From contig CAJTDN010000005.1 of the NCBI GenBank assembly GCA_910574865.1, positions 248,001 through 312,000 on the forward strand: DNA of 64,000 nucleotides. The letters are read 5' to 3'. Made by a program: the position numbers and the translations under genes. The stretch comes from Lachnospiraceae bacterium. Its GTDB lineage: Bacteria > Bacillota > Clostridia > Lachnospirales > Lachnospiraceae. Of the stretch, positions 26,786-35,016 are shown in pieces (within the stretch, counting starts at the first letter, position 1; each line of letters begins with the position of its first letter). The notes beneath the pieces were generated by a model. The model saw only the letters and a list, made by a program, of their open reading frames with translations, was not told where the DNA came from and ran no database searches.

Positions 26786-28270
26786 TTACTTCCACGGATT
26801 CTCCGTCGGATATCTCACGCCGGCCGGCTGGTTGTAACCAATCTCCTCCACTGGAACTCCTACATATTTAAATACCTCAAACAATGCCTTTCCGAAATTG
26901 CCGAATGCCACCGCGCCATGATGCGGGAAATTCTTCTCAATCAATACATGACGGTAGAAGCGTCCCATCTCCGGAATCGCGAAAATGCCGATTGCGCCAA
27001 AGGAACGTGTGGCCACCGGAAGCACCTCACCCTGCGCGATGTAAGCGCGAAGCCTGCAGTCCGCCGTGCTCTGCAGACGGAAGAACGTGATGTCGCCCGG
27101 CTTGATGTCGCCCTCGAGCGTTCCCTGCGTCACTTCCTCCGGCAAAGAACGAGCCATAATCAACTGGTACTTCATCTCGCAGAAGGACAGCTTGCTCGAC
27201 GCGGTATTTCCACAGTGGAAGCCCATGAACGTATCCTTGTGCGCGTATGGGAACTTGCTCTCGATATCTTCCTTGTACATGTCCGCCGGTACGCTGTTGT
27301 TGATGTCAAGCAACGTCACGACGTCCTCACTGACAACGGTTCCGATGAACTCGCTAAGCGCTCCGTAAATGTCCACCTCGCAGGAAACCGGGATGCCCTG
27401 GGCGGCCAGACGGCTGTTTACATAGCAAGGCACGAAACCAAACTGGGTCTGGAATGCAGGCCAGCACTTTCCGGCGATGGTCACATACTTGCGGTAGCCT
27501 CTGTGCTCCTCCACCCAATCCTTGAGCGTCAGCTCGTACTGCGCCAGCTTGGACAGAATCTCCGGCTTCTTGTTGCCCGTCCCGAGCTCTTCTTCCATCT
27601 CTTTTACAAGTGCCGGAATCCTCTCGTCGCCCGCATGCTTGTTGAATGCCTCAAACAAGTCCAGCTCGGAGTTTTCCTCAATCTCCACGCCCAGGTTGTA
27701 AAGCTGCTGAATCGGCGCGTTACAAGCAAGGAAGTTGAGCGGTCTCGGTCCAAAGCTGATAATCTTCAAGCTGTTGAGTCCAACGATGGCTCTGGCAATC
27801 GGACGGAATTCATAAATCATGTCCGCACATTCCTCGGCGGTTCCCACCGGATACTCCGGAATGTAAGCCTTTACGCCGCGCAGCTTCAGGTTGTAGCTGG
27901 CATTGAGCATGCCGCAGTAAGCGTCTCCTCTTCCCTGAATCAGGTTGTTGCCGCTCTCTTCCGCAGCCGCCACGAACATCTTCGGTCCGTCAAAATGCTT
28001 TGCAAGCAATGTCTCGGAAATCTCCGGTCCAAAGTTTCCAAGGTATACGACCAAAGCGTTACATCCTGCCGCCTTGATGTCTTCCAACGCTTGTACCATG
28101 TGGATTTCGCTCTCCACGATACAAATCGGACACTCATAAATGCCCTCCTCGCCGTATTTTTCCTTGTACGCTTTCATCAAGGCCTCACGTCTGGAAACAG
28201 ACAAGCTCTCCGGGAAGCAGTCTCTGCTGACCGCCACGACTCCGATTTTCAATTCTGGCATGTTGTTCAT
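26786..28270 (-). CDS. L-fucose/L-arabinose isomerase-family protein
   Basis: 494 aa. Overall fold and motifs of the FucI/AraA superfamily. Likely Mn ligands are Glu in PVSCEVDIYGALSEF, Asp in VTLLDINNS and His in MGFHCGNTASS. The N-terminal part (KIGVVAVSRDCFPESLS) fits the family's first domain. It should interconvert an aldose and a ketose. The pairing with xylulokinase suggests a pentose, but the substrate is unassigned and could be a fucose-type sugar or D-arabinose. Preceded by DUF4867, whose genes often occur with such isomerases. The ATG follows AAAGGTGG. Confidence 0.8.
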   Translation of the reverse strand: MNNMPELKIGVVAVSRDCFPESLSVSRREALMKAYKEKYGEEGIYECPICIVESEIHMVQALEDIKAAGCNALVVYLGNFGPEISETLLAKHFDGPKMFVAAAEESGNNLIQGRGDAYCGMLNASYNLKLRGVKAYIPEYPVGTAEECADMIYEFRPIARAIVGLNSLKIISFGPRPLNFLACNAPIQQLYNLGVEIEENSELDLFEAFNKHAGDERIPALVKEMEEELGTGNKKPEILSKLAQYELTLKDWVEEHRGYRKYVTIAGKCWPAFQTQFGFVPCYVNSRLAAQGIPVSCEVDIYGALSEFIGTVVSEDVVTLLDINNSVPADMYKEDIESKFPYAHKDTFMGFHCGNTASSKLSFCEMKYQLIMARSLPEEVTQGTLEGDIKPGDITFFRLQSTADCRLRAYIAQGEVLPVATRSFGAIGIFAIPEMGRFYRHVLIEKNFPHHGAVAFGNFGKALFEVFKYVGVPVEEIGYNQPAGVRYPTENPWK

Positions 28271-28365
28271 GATTATGTACCACCTTTCTTTTTATTTACA
28301 TCATTTATAATATGCTCTTTTAGTTTACCAAAAAACTTCTCGGCAACGGCGAAACCACCCTCGCA

Positions 28366-28980
28366 TCATACACTCAGGTTCTCGCCCTTCAATCCGCAGA
28401 ACGCGCCCTCAATCTTCGCGTCCTCGTGCGCGATTAGCCATTTGTTTTTGGCGGTAATCAGACGATCCTCCCCGTCTTCGCCTGGCGCAAACGTCAATTC
28501 CGTGTTCGTCCCCGCCGGCAAAATCACCACGCAGCGGAATCCTCCTTCTGCCGCCGTGCACGGCGCATAGTGCAACGTCGTCGCATAAACCTCAATCGCC
28601 GTCCCCGCCGGAACCAAGAACGCCTCCACGCGGCCGGTATCGTAAGTGTAATCCGCCTCGATGTCCTGTTGCATGCCAATCAGCAAAATCATGTCTGTCA
28701 CCGCCACGTTGATTTCCGACGAACGATGGTACTCCAACGCATTTAACTTATGATTGTCACCGTTACAGTAACCAATCTGAATCGGCAGCCCGCCGTAAGC
28801 GCGTCTCTGGAAGTCCGCTGCCACCGGCAACGCCTCCAGCTCCTCTACGGACGGCACGTAAATCACGTCCTTCGGGAGCGGCGTGTGCTCCATCTCCTTC
28901 AACAGACGGCTTAAATCGTAACCTTCCAAAACCTTGCCGTACTTGCCAAACGAAGCGTCCGTTACCTTTTGAATGTCCAT
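28366..28980 (-). CDS. DUF4867 family protein
   Basis: 204 aa, cupin-like: repeated beta strands with EYHRSSEINVAVTDMILLIG, AFLVPAGTAIEVYATTLHYAP and GFRCVVILPAGTN. DUF4867 proteins are found with sugar isomerases and kinases in Clostridia, and may act on a sugar anomer or epimer. No reaction is established. It is the first gene of a leftward operon with the isomerase and xylB. The start at 28980 has AAAGGAGGAATTTGAA in front. The region upstream is repeat-rich. Confidence 0.75.
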   Translation of the reverse strand: MDIQKVTDASFGKYGKVLEGYDLSRLLKEMEHTPLPKDVIYVPSVEELEALPVAADFQRRAYGGLPIQIGYCNGDNHKLNALEYHRSSEINVAVTDMILLIGMQQDIEADYTYDTGRVEAFLVPAGTAIEVYATTLHYAPCTAAEGGFRCVVILPAGTNTELTFAPGEDGEDRLITAKNKWLIAHEDAKIEGAFCGLKGENLSV

Positions 28981-28999
28981 TTCAAATTCCTCCTTTCTC

Positions 29000-29117
29000 G
29001 CAATGAGCACTTAGCGTCCGTCATTTGGACGCTTACGTGCGATGCATGCCGTCGCCGTTAGCGAGGTCTTCCCGAGCTTACCAGACGGCGCGCAATGAGC
29101 ACTTGCAATGAGCACTT
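29000..29117. repeat. Three copies of a 13-bp repeat with hairpins
   Basis: GCAATGAGCACTT occurs at 29000-29012, 29092-29104 and 29105-29117. Between and after them are short hairpins (AGCGTCC...GGACGCT; GTGAGG...CCTCAC). They lie in the leader of the DUF4867 operon. Confidence 0.6.
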
Positions 29118-29745
29118 AGTGAGGTTCCTCACGAACTTAGTGCGAATGCACTCCTTGAACCTTAACGAGATTTATCGAGTTTAGTTTCGGTGTCTCCTCA
29201 TTTTGCCCTTATGTATTTTATCATAACACTTTTCTTTGTAAGAATCGTCCAAAATTTCAACCTATCAATGGCATTTTTTTGTCCTTTTTAAATCATCCAC
29301 CCCGCCAATTCCTAAATATATTGTTTTTTAAACAATCTTGATGAAGAATATTCCTATCGTGGAACGTCATTTGAAAGGATTCATTGATTCGGTCGGGAAA
29401 ATTTTGTGCAATATTCCAAATTGCATTTTAAAAACAACCGAATTATAATAAAGTCACTTCTCATTAAAGAAGATATCTTTGTTTCCTACATCGTGACAGC
29501 ACGGGGAAGCACATCATGCCGTACATGCTACGGCCACCCGAAAGGGTGTCAGGCGGTTCACCGAGTATTCGGCAATCCCCCAAGCAAAAAGACACACGAA
29601 AATCAGAAAACAGTGACACGAATAACATTTTCAAGGTAAAAACAGACTTTTTTCACGAACCAGAATATGTTATGATAAACATACGTCAAAAGAAGTTCTT
29701 CTTTTACCGGCACTGTATTCCCAGCTAAAACAAAAAGGAGAATTT
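29118..29745. other. Long intergenic gap without a recognisable gene
   Basis: A/T-rich with a few GC-rich palindromic patches around 29,500-29,590. Presumably it holds the promoter of the leftward DUF4867 operon. Open frames here have no ribosome binding site or family resemblance. Confidence 0.4.
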
Positions 29746-29940
29746 ATGACAAAACGAAAAAACAATTTTATCATGCTGCCCACGGTGGATTTCTGTTTCA
29801 AAGAACTGATGCAGAACCCCAAAGTAAGGAAGGGATTTATTGCGGCATTGCTAAATCTTCCTCCCGAAAAAATTGCCGACACGCTGCTAATGCCGACCAT
29901 ATTGCAGGAACAAAGAGTTTCGCTTGCGAAACTCTCGCGC
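29746..29940 (+). pseudogene. N-terminal fragment of an Rpn-family (PD-(D/E)XK) nuclease/transposase-like gene
   Basis: After AAAGGAG, the frame reads MTKRKNNFIMLPTVDFCFKE and LMQNPKVRKGFIAALLNLPP, the family start that is usually followed by ~250 residues. Similarity ends around residue 62 (ILQEQRVSL), where the sequence turns into palindromic intergenic DNA. Rpn proteins promote recombination or act as nucleases. A second broken family member lies at 45,920-46,494. Confidence 0.65.
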
Positions 29941-30403
29941 CGGAGCGCGGCTGCGTCAGCAGCCATTTTCCTTGGGCGCAAAGTGCGCATGTGTAGTGAA
30001 GCGGCTGTGAATCAATGTCATTTAGTTAAAGCGAGAAACGGAGAGGATAGAAGAAATTATACAGACACGCAGGCGGGCGAAGTTCCTATCGGGTCTGATT
30101 GGAAGGGTGTATCTTTCAATCAGACCCATGATATCCATCGCTGGTTCCCGGCGACTTAGCCGTAGGAAATCATGACAATTCTTGATTGCCATCGAATAAT
30201 TCACCTGGTAAACATGTTTTGTCTCGCGCTTCTTTACGGTTGCAAGGGCCGTGACCCAAAGTCATGCTTTTTCATGCGAGCATGAAGTGCACGGCTTTCG
30301 TCGCTTGGTTCGTTACCGTTCAGCCGCCCCCATTCGCAAAACGCGTCTGACGACGCTTTCCGCTGCATTCGCAGCTCTTTTTGCTCATGAGCGGGGGCTC
30401 CCT

Positions 30404-30463
30404 CAGACCTCTGACAGTCCGTCAAATTCATGCGAGCATGATTTGACGGACTGTCGCGGTCTG
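30404..30463 (-). terminator. Long hairpin after the flavin oxidoreductase gene
   Basis: CAGACC...GGTCTG forms the base. CAGTCCGTCAAAT (30415-30427) pairs perfectly with ATTTGACGGACTG (30441-30453) around CATGCGAGCATG. It lies 15 nt past the stop of the leftward gene. No T-run, so it may be a dispersed palindrome used as a terminator. Confidence 0.5.
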
Positions 30464-30477
30464 GCTGAACTGTAACA

Positions 30478-32538
30478 TCATATCTTCATCGCGGTCTCGT
30501 ACGCGCCCCAGATGACGCTTCTCAAATTTCCAATCTGGCGGCAGTCGCCCACCAGGTACACGTTCTTTTTCTTCTCGTCCACCTTAATCGGATTTGAGAT
30601 ATATCCCGCCGAGGATATCACGCTGTCACACTCGACGGTGACTTCCTTGCCGTTCTTGTCCGTACAGACGACGGCACCTTCCTTGACTTCCTTCAACGTC
30701 GTCTCCAAATATACCGAAACTTTATGTAGCGTGAACCACTCGCGCAGGTACGAGCTGTTCGCCAGACACACGCCCTTCTGGGAAACCAGGTCGTCCTTCA
30801 TCTCGATGATAATCGGGTCTTTCCCGAGCAATGCCAGCTCATAGGCAATCTCGCTTCCGGTCAGGCCGCCACCAATCACGGCCACCTTTTGTCCGACTTC
30901 CTTGCCGTTCAAGTACTCGCACGCCTCTATCATCCGCTCGTGGCCGGGAACGCTGCGCAGGATGCGCGGCACCGAACCCGTCGCGATGACGATTGGCTCC
31001 TCGCCGAAACGCGCCAGGTCGTTCACTTCCTCGTTCAGGTGTATCTCAATCTGGTGCTTATCCATCTGCCGCCGATACCACTCAAGAAGCTCGCGCAACT
31101 TGCCCTTGTAGGACTCGGCACTGGCCGGGATGAACGTCCCGCCCAGCACGTCGCCCTTCTCGTATATGACTGGCTTGTGGCCGCGCAGCTTCAACACGCG
31201 CGCCGCCTCCATGCCGCCGATGCCGCCGCCGATAACATGCACCCGCTTCGGGGTTGCCGCATGCTTGATTTTGTGCTTGTTCCACTGCATCGTCTCCGCG
31301 TTGACCGCGCAACGCGCCAGATGCAGGCTATCGCCCAGATCCTGATCGTTAGGAACGCCCTTGTAATGGCACATGTTGAAGCAGCCATTATGGCACAAGA
31401 TACACGGACGGATGTCCTCCTCACGCCCTTCCATCAGCTTGGTCACCCACTGCTGGTCAGCGAGGAACGGCCTCGCGAAACCGGCGCCGTCGAGCTTCCC
31501 TTCCTTGATGGAATCCGCCGCCGTGCCCGGATCCAAACGGCCCGCGCAAACCACCGGAATGTCCACGAACTTCTTAATGTGCTCCACGTCGGCCAGGTTA
31601 CAGTTCTCCGGCATGTATACCGGCGGATGCGCCCAGTACCATGCGTCATACGTTCCGTTGTCACAGTTGAGCATGTCATAGCCCGCGTCCTGCAAATATT
31701 TCGCCGCGCGCTCGGATTCTTCCATGTCGCGGCCGACTTCCGTGTAGTCCTCACCCGGAAGCGCGCCCTGGCGGAAGCCTTTTGTCTTCGAAATCACGCT
31801 GTAGCGCAAGGAAACCGGGAAATCGTCCCCACACTCCCACTTGATGGCCTTGACAATTTCCGTCGCAAACCGATAACGGTTTTCAAACGAGCCGCCATAT
31901 TGGTCGGAACGGTGGTTGACATATTTCAACGTGAACTGGTCAAGCAAATATCCCTCATGCACCGCGTGCACTTCCACGCCATCCACTCCCGCGTCCTTCA
32001 ACATCTTGGCGCTCTTCGCGAAAGCCTCCACGAACTCGTGGATCTCGTCCACCGTCATCTCACGGGAAGGCACCTTGTCCGACCAGCGGTTGGGGGACGG
32101 GCTGGCGGAGGCGGTAATTTTGTCCAGGTCCATGAACGGTTTGGAAAGCACCCGCAGGGCCGGATTCGTATACAACGTCTCCATCAGCTCGCTAATCGTG
32201 AATGAACGCCCGAAGCCCGCGGTAAGCTGGACGAAAAGCTTCGCCCCCGTCTTGTGGAACTGTGGCATCCATTTCTTCAAATCCTGGTACATCTTCTGAT
32301 TCTTGTGCAGCCACTGTCCAAACATCGGATTGTACACCGGCTGGCAGCCTGGTAATACTAACCCTGCGTTATTCTTCGCCACCTCCATGATAAAGCGGGC
32401 TCCCGCTTTGTCAAAATGATTCTTCTCCATCCATCCGAACAAGTCCGTGCCACCCATCGACGTAAGCACGATACGGTTCTTAATCTCGCAGTTCCCAATC
32501 TTCCACGGGGTAAACAACGGTTCCAGTCTTGCATCCAT
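30478..32538 (-). CDS. NADH:flavin oxidoreductase / 2,4-dienoyl-CoA reductase-like Fe-S flavoprotein
   Basis: 686 aa. An FMN TIM barrel covers residues ~1-375 (KNRIVLTSMGG, GVDGVEVHAVHEGYLLDQF, NHRSDQYGGSFENRYRF). A 4Fe-4S site lies in CILCHNGCFNMC plus a later Cys. FAD and NAD(P)H-binding folds follow with GGGIGGMEAARV and GGGLTGSEIAYE. This is the layout of DCR/trimethylamine dehydrogenase and BaiCD-type enene reductases of gut clostridia. The substrate cannot be read; an unsaturated acid or acyl-CoA is likely. It is divergent from the nickel/2-hydroxyacyl-CoA-dehydratase-like operon. The ATG has AAAAGGAGATG upstream. Confidence 0.85.
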   Translation of the reverse strand: MDARLEPLFTPWKIGNCEIKNRIVLTSMGGTDLFGWMEKNHFDKAGARFIMEVAKNNAGLVLPGCQPVYNPMFGQWLHKNQKMYQDLKKWMPQFHKTGAKLFVQLTAGFGRSFTISELMETLYTNPALRVLSKPFMDLDKITASASPSPNRWSDKVPSREMTVDEIHEFVEAFAKSAKMLKDAGVDGVEVHAVHEGYLLDQFTLKYVNHRSDQYGGSFENRYRFATEIVKAIKWECGDDFPVSLRYSVISKTKGFRQGALPGEDYTEVGRDMEESERAAKYLQDAGYDMLNCDNGTYDAWYWAHPPVYMPENCNLADVEHIKKFVDIPVVCAGRLDPGTAADSIKEGKLDGAGFARPFLADQQWVTKLMEGREEDIRPCILCHNGCFNMCHYKGVPNDQDLGDSLHLARCAVNAETMQWNKHKIKHAATPKRVHVIGGGIGGMEAARVLKLRGHKPVIYEKGDVLGGTFIPASAESYKGKLRELLEWYRRQMDKHQIEIHLNEEVNDLARFGEEPIVIATGSVPRILRSVPGHERMIEACEYLNGKEVGQKVAVIGGGLTGSEIAYELALLGKDPIIIEMKDDLVSQKGVCLANSSYLREWFTLHKVSVYLETTLKEVKEGAVVCTDKNGKEVTVECDSVISSAGYISNPIKVDEKKKNVYLVGDCRQIGNLRSVIWGAYETAMKI

Positions 32539-32720
32539 AAAACATCATCTCCTTTTCTTGATTTTCTTCAGGCCATGGCACGTTTCCAGGCCACGACACC
32601 TTTTTAATCCGTGACACGTCCCCCGCCGCAATGCCCCTCCAATTTGTGGCACCGGGTCATTTCATTTTTTGACTATGGTCTTGTTACTAATATAGCCATT
32701 ATAGCAATCTTTTGTTCAAC

Positions 32721-32761
32721 TTGCAACAAAATTTAAGTGATTGCGGAATATTTTGTTGCAA
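32721..32761. promoter_or_regulatory. Perfect 11-bp dyad overlapping a promoter upstream of the nickel-linked operon
   Basis: TTGCAACAAAA (32721-32731), 19-bp spacer, TTTTGTTGCAA (32751-32761). The right half overlaps a -35-like TTGCAA. It looks like an operator for an unknown regulator. Confidence 0.6.
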
Positions 32762-32784
32762 CATGCCGACGACTATGATAAAAT
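32756..32784 (+). promoter_or_regulatory. Candidate promoter of the cooC-like operon
   Basis: TTGCAA (32756-32761), 17-bp spacer, TAAAAT (32779-32784). The start codon is ~240 bp downstream, the gap being filled by a dispersed repeat. Confidence 0.45.
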
Positions 32785-32792
32785 ATTTTAAA

Positions 32793-32988
32793 GATGTTGG
32801 GGTCAAAATACATTTTGCCCCCATGATACCCACGAGTTGCTCCGCACTACGTGCGCCCGCAACTCTAAAACACCTCAAATCCACTCATTTTCCTACGGGA
32901 AATGGCTACTTTTCGGTGTTTTGCGGGTCTCAAAGTCATGTATTGACATGCAAGCATGTCATACATGACCTTTTGACCCTGGTATCAT
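32793..32988 (-). repeat. Dispersed non-coding repeat, copy 1 (~196 bp)
   Basis: On the minus strand it begins ATGATACCAGGGTCAAAAGG and ends near GGCAAAATGTATTTTGACC, CCAACATC. Internal palindrome CATGTATGACATGC. Copies or pieces occur at 60113-60242 and 43481-43545. Ends are loosely inverted (GGGTCAAAA). Confidence 0.65.
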
Positions 32989-33023
32989 TTAAATAAATAA
33001 AAAACGAAAGGGAGGCGGAGCCA

Positions 33024-33785
33024 TTGCGCGAAACAACAATCATTGCTGCCGCCGGCAAAGGTGGTGTCGGCAAAACGTCCATCTGTGCGGCCATTGTCCG
33101 TTTGTTGTGCCAACACCGCCCGGATGCCAGAATCCTGGCCATTGACGCGGATCCTGCAGTGGGACTGGCCGCCGGTCTGGGCGTGGAAGCGGACTCCACG
33201 TTGGACGACATCCGCAAGCGCATCGTGGCCAGCGTGGAACAAGGCGAGCCAAAAGAAGCCATCGAACTTTTGGGGGAGGCACGATTTCAGATTTTCGACA
33301 CCATGGTCGAGAAGGAAGGATTTTCCTTCCTGGCCATAGGCAGGCCCGAGAGCGCTGGATGCTACTGCAAGGTAAATGCTTATTTAAAGGAAGTCATTTC
33401 CTTGCTGGCACAAGATTTTGACTATGTGGTGATTGACGGTGAGGCAGGAATTGAACAAATCAACCGCCGGGTGATGGAACAGGTAACGCACCTGATCCTG
33501 GTCACCGATCCCAGCCGAAAGGGGGTACAGGTAGTCAAGACGATTCAAAAAGTGGCGCAGGAACTTGTCATGTACAAGCAGTGCGGGGCCATCGTCAACC
33601 GGGTAAACGACCCGTCCATGCTCGAACTGGTGGATCTCGCCCCGGTTGAAGTGCTGGCGAGCATTTCTGCCGACCCGCTTCATGCCGCCAACGAAGTGCG
33701 GGGCTTAAGCATATTCGAGCTCGACGATGACGCGGCCTTGCTTGAAGGGGTAAGCGAAGCCATGAAAAAATGGAAAATTTTATAA
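33024..33785 (+). CDS. CooC-like nickel-inserting ATPase (SIMIBI/MinD class)
   Basis: 253 aa. Deviant Walker A GKGGVGKT at residues 11-18, Asp-rich switch LAIDADPAVGLAAGLG, and a CxC motif at residues 113/115 (AGCYCKVN). CooC proteins of CO dehydrogenases use this CxC to bind Ni2+ at the dimer interface while ATP drives insertion. There is no CO dehydrogenase in the window, so the client is probably in this operon. TTG start at 33024 with GGAGG 8 nt upstream. First of a six-gene rightward operon: HgdB-like, HgdB-like, activase, TM peptide, ACS-like. Confidence 0.85.
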   Translation: MRETTIIAAAGKGGVGKTSICAAIVRLLCQHRPDARILAIDADPAVGLAAGLGVEADSTLDDIRKRIVASVEQGEPKEAIELLGEARFQIFDTMVEKEGFSFLAIGRPESAGCYCKVNAYLKEVISLLAQDFDYVVIDGEAGIEQINRRVMEQVTHLILVTDPSRKGVQVVKTIQKVAQELVMYKQCGAIVNRVNDPSMLELVDLAPVEVLASISADPLHAANEVRGLSIFELDDDAALLEGVSEAMKKWKIL

Positions 33786-33813
33786 AAAATAAAACCGAAA
33801 AGAGGTGTGACAC

Positions 33814-35016
33814 TTGAAAGACCTGAAGCATTTGATTTATTTTGAAGGCCTGCTGGAAAACGCGAACAATCCTTTGATTGAGCAGGCCAGGTCGGAGGGA
33901 AAGCTTGCCGTCGGCTATACCTGTTTCCACATGCCCGAGGTGCTTTTAAACCTTGACAATTGCTTTTCCGTCCGCTTACGGGCGCCAAACATGGGTTCCA
34001 TGGATATTGCTACATATTATATGTCCAACTATACTTGTGAGTTTTGCCGCGCGTTATTGGAGCGTTCCTTTGAAGGAGGTTTCAACTTCCTTGACGCCCT
34101 GGCGGGCGTGGACGCTTGTGCGGAGATGAACCGCTGCATGGAGAACATCGAGCTGCAAAACCTGATTCCCAACGAAAAGTTTTTCGTCACGCATGCAGAC
34201 ATCCCTTACAAGGTGGAGGACTTTACGATTGCCCACTACGTAAGGCAGATTAAGAACCGCGTGTTAAACCGCTTGAGCGAAGTTTACGGCGTGGACATTT
34301 CCGACGGGGCCATTCGCAAGGCGGTAAAGGAGCACAACGAGGTATGCCGGATTATCACGGAGATTGGAAATCTGCGTAAGCAGTCGAATCCCCCCATCAC
34401 CGGTTACGAATTCCACGTGCTCAACATGGTTACTTATTGCTGTCCCAAATACTTGATTCTCGACAAGTTAAAAGAAACCCTTACGGAAATCAAAAAGCGC
34501 AAGCCCGACTCGAAACCTTGGTATCGTGCCCGCGTCGCCCTGGTCGGCAGTGAGGTGGACGACTTGGGATTCACAAAGTTGATTGAGGATTCCGGCGCGT
34601 TCATCGTTGCGGACCGCTTCTGCTTTGGTTCCACCCCTGGACGCGAGGAAATCATCTTGAACGACGAGGAGGACGCGCTCATGCAGGTGTGCCGCCACTA
34701 TCTGGAAGTATCCGAGTGCCCGCGCTTCATGAGCAACGAAAAAATCAGCCAGCGCCGCGAGACGGCGGATCGGCTGGCGCGCGAATACGGCGCGGAAGGC
34801 ATTATTTTTGAACAAATCAAGTTCTGCGACTTCTGGGCTTTCGAAAGAGCCCTGGCCAGCCACGTGCAAGAGGTAGAATACGGTCATCCGGTGCTGTCCA
34901 TTGACCGTCCGTACAACGCCCGCTCTTCGGGACAGCTTCGCACCCGGATGCAGGCTTTCGTGGAGTCGCTGGAAATTAAACGTATCCAAAAGGGAGGAGG
35001 TAGCCCGCAATGCTGA
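33814..35016 (+). CDS. 2-hydroxyacyl-CoA dehydratase (HgdB/DCCP) superfamily protein, smaller subunit
   Basis: 400 aa. Family cysteines: GYTCFHMPEVLL near residue 38, NYTCEFCRALLE with GVDACAEMNRC, and IFEQIKFCDFWAFE near the C-terminus. These ligate a 4Fe-4S or double-cubane cluster in HgdB, BcrB/C and DCCP proteins. These proteins are reduced by an ATP-hydrolysing activase to very low potential. TTG start, weak site. It overlaps the next gene by 7 nt. The substrate is unknown: none of the usual acyl-CoA transferase or fermentation partners are present, and the nickel-related neighbours are unusual for this family. Confidence 0.82.
   Translation: MKDLKHLIYFEGLLENANNPLIEQARSEGKLAVGYTCFHMPEVLLNLDNCFSVRLRAPNMGSMDIATYYMSNYTCEFCRALLERSFEGGFNFLDALAGVDACAEMNRCMENIELQNLIPNEKFFVTHADIPYKVEDFTIAHYVRQIKNRVLNRLSEVYGVDISDGAIRKAVKEHNEVCRIITEIGNLRKQSNPPITGYEFHVLNMVTYCCPKYLILDKLKETLTEIKKRKPDSKPWYRARVALVGSEVDDLGFTKLIEDSGAFIVADRFCFGSTPGREEIILNDEEDALMQVCRHYLEVSECPRFMSNEKISQRRETADRLAREYGAEGIIFEQIKFCDFWAFERALASHVQEVEYGHPVLSIDRPYNARSSGQLRTRMQAFVESLEIKRIQKGGGSPQC

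Noticed and set aside
26651-28570. Long plus-strand open frame (639 codons) opposite the isomerase
   Set aside because: It mirrors a real gene with strong family motifs on the other strand; codon bias leaves the antisense frame open. Its product is His/Arg/Leu-rich and matches nothing.
30889-32205. 438-codon plus-strand frame opposite the flavin oxidoreductase
   Set aside because: Antisense shadow of a gene with complete FMN, Fe-S and FAD motifs.
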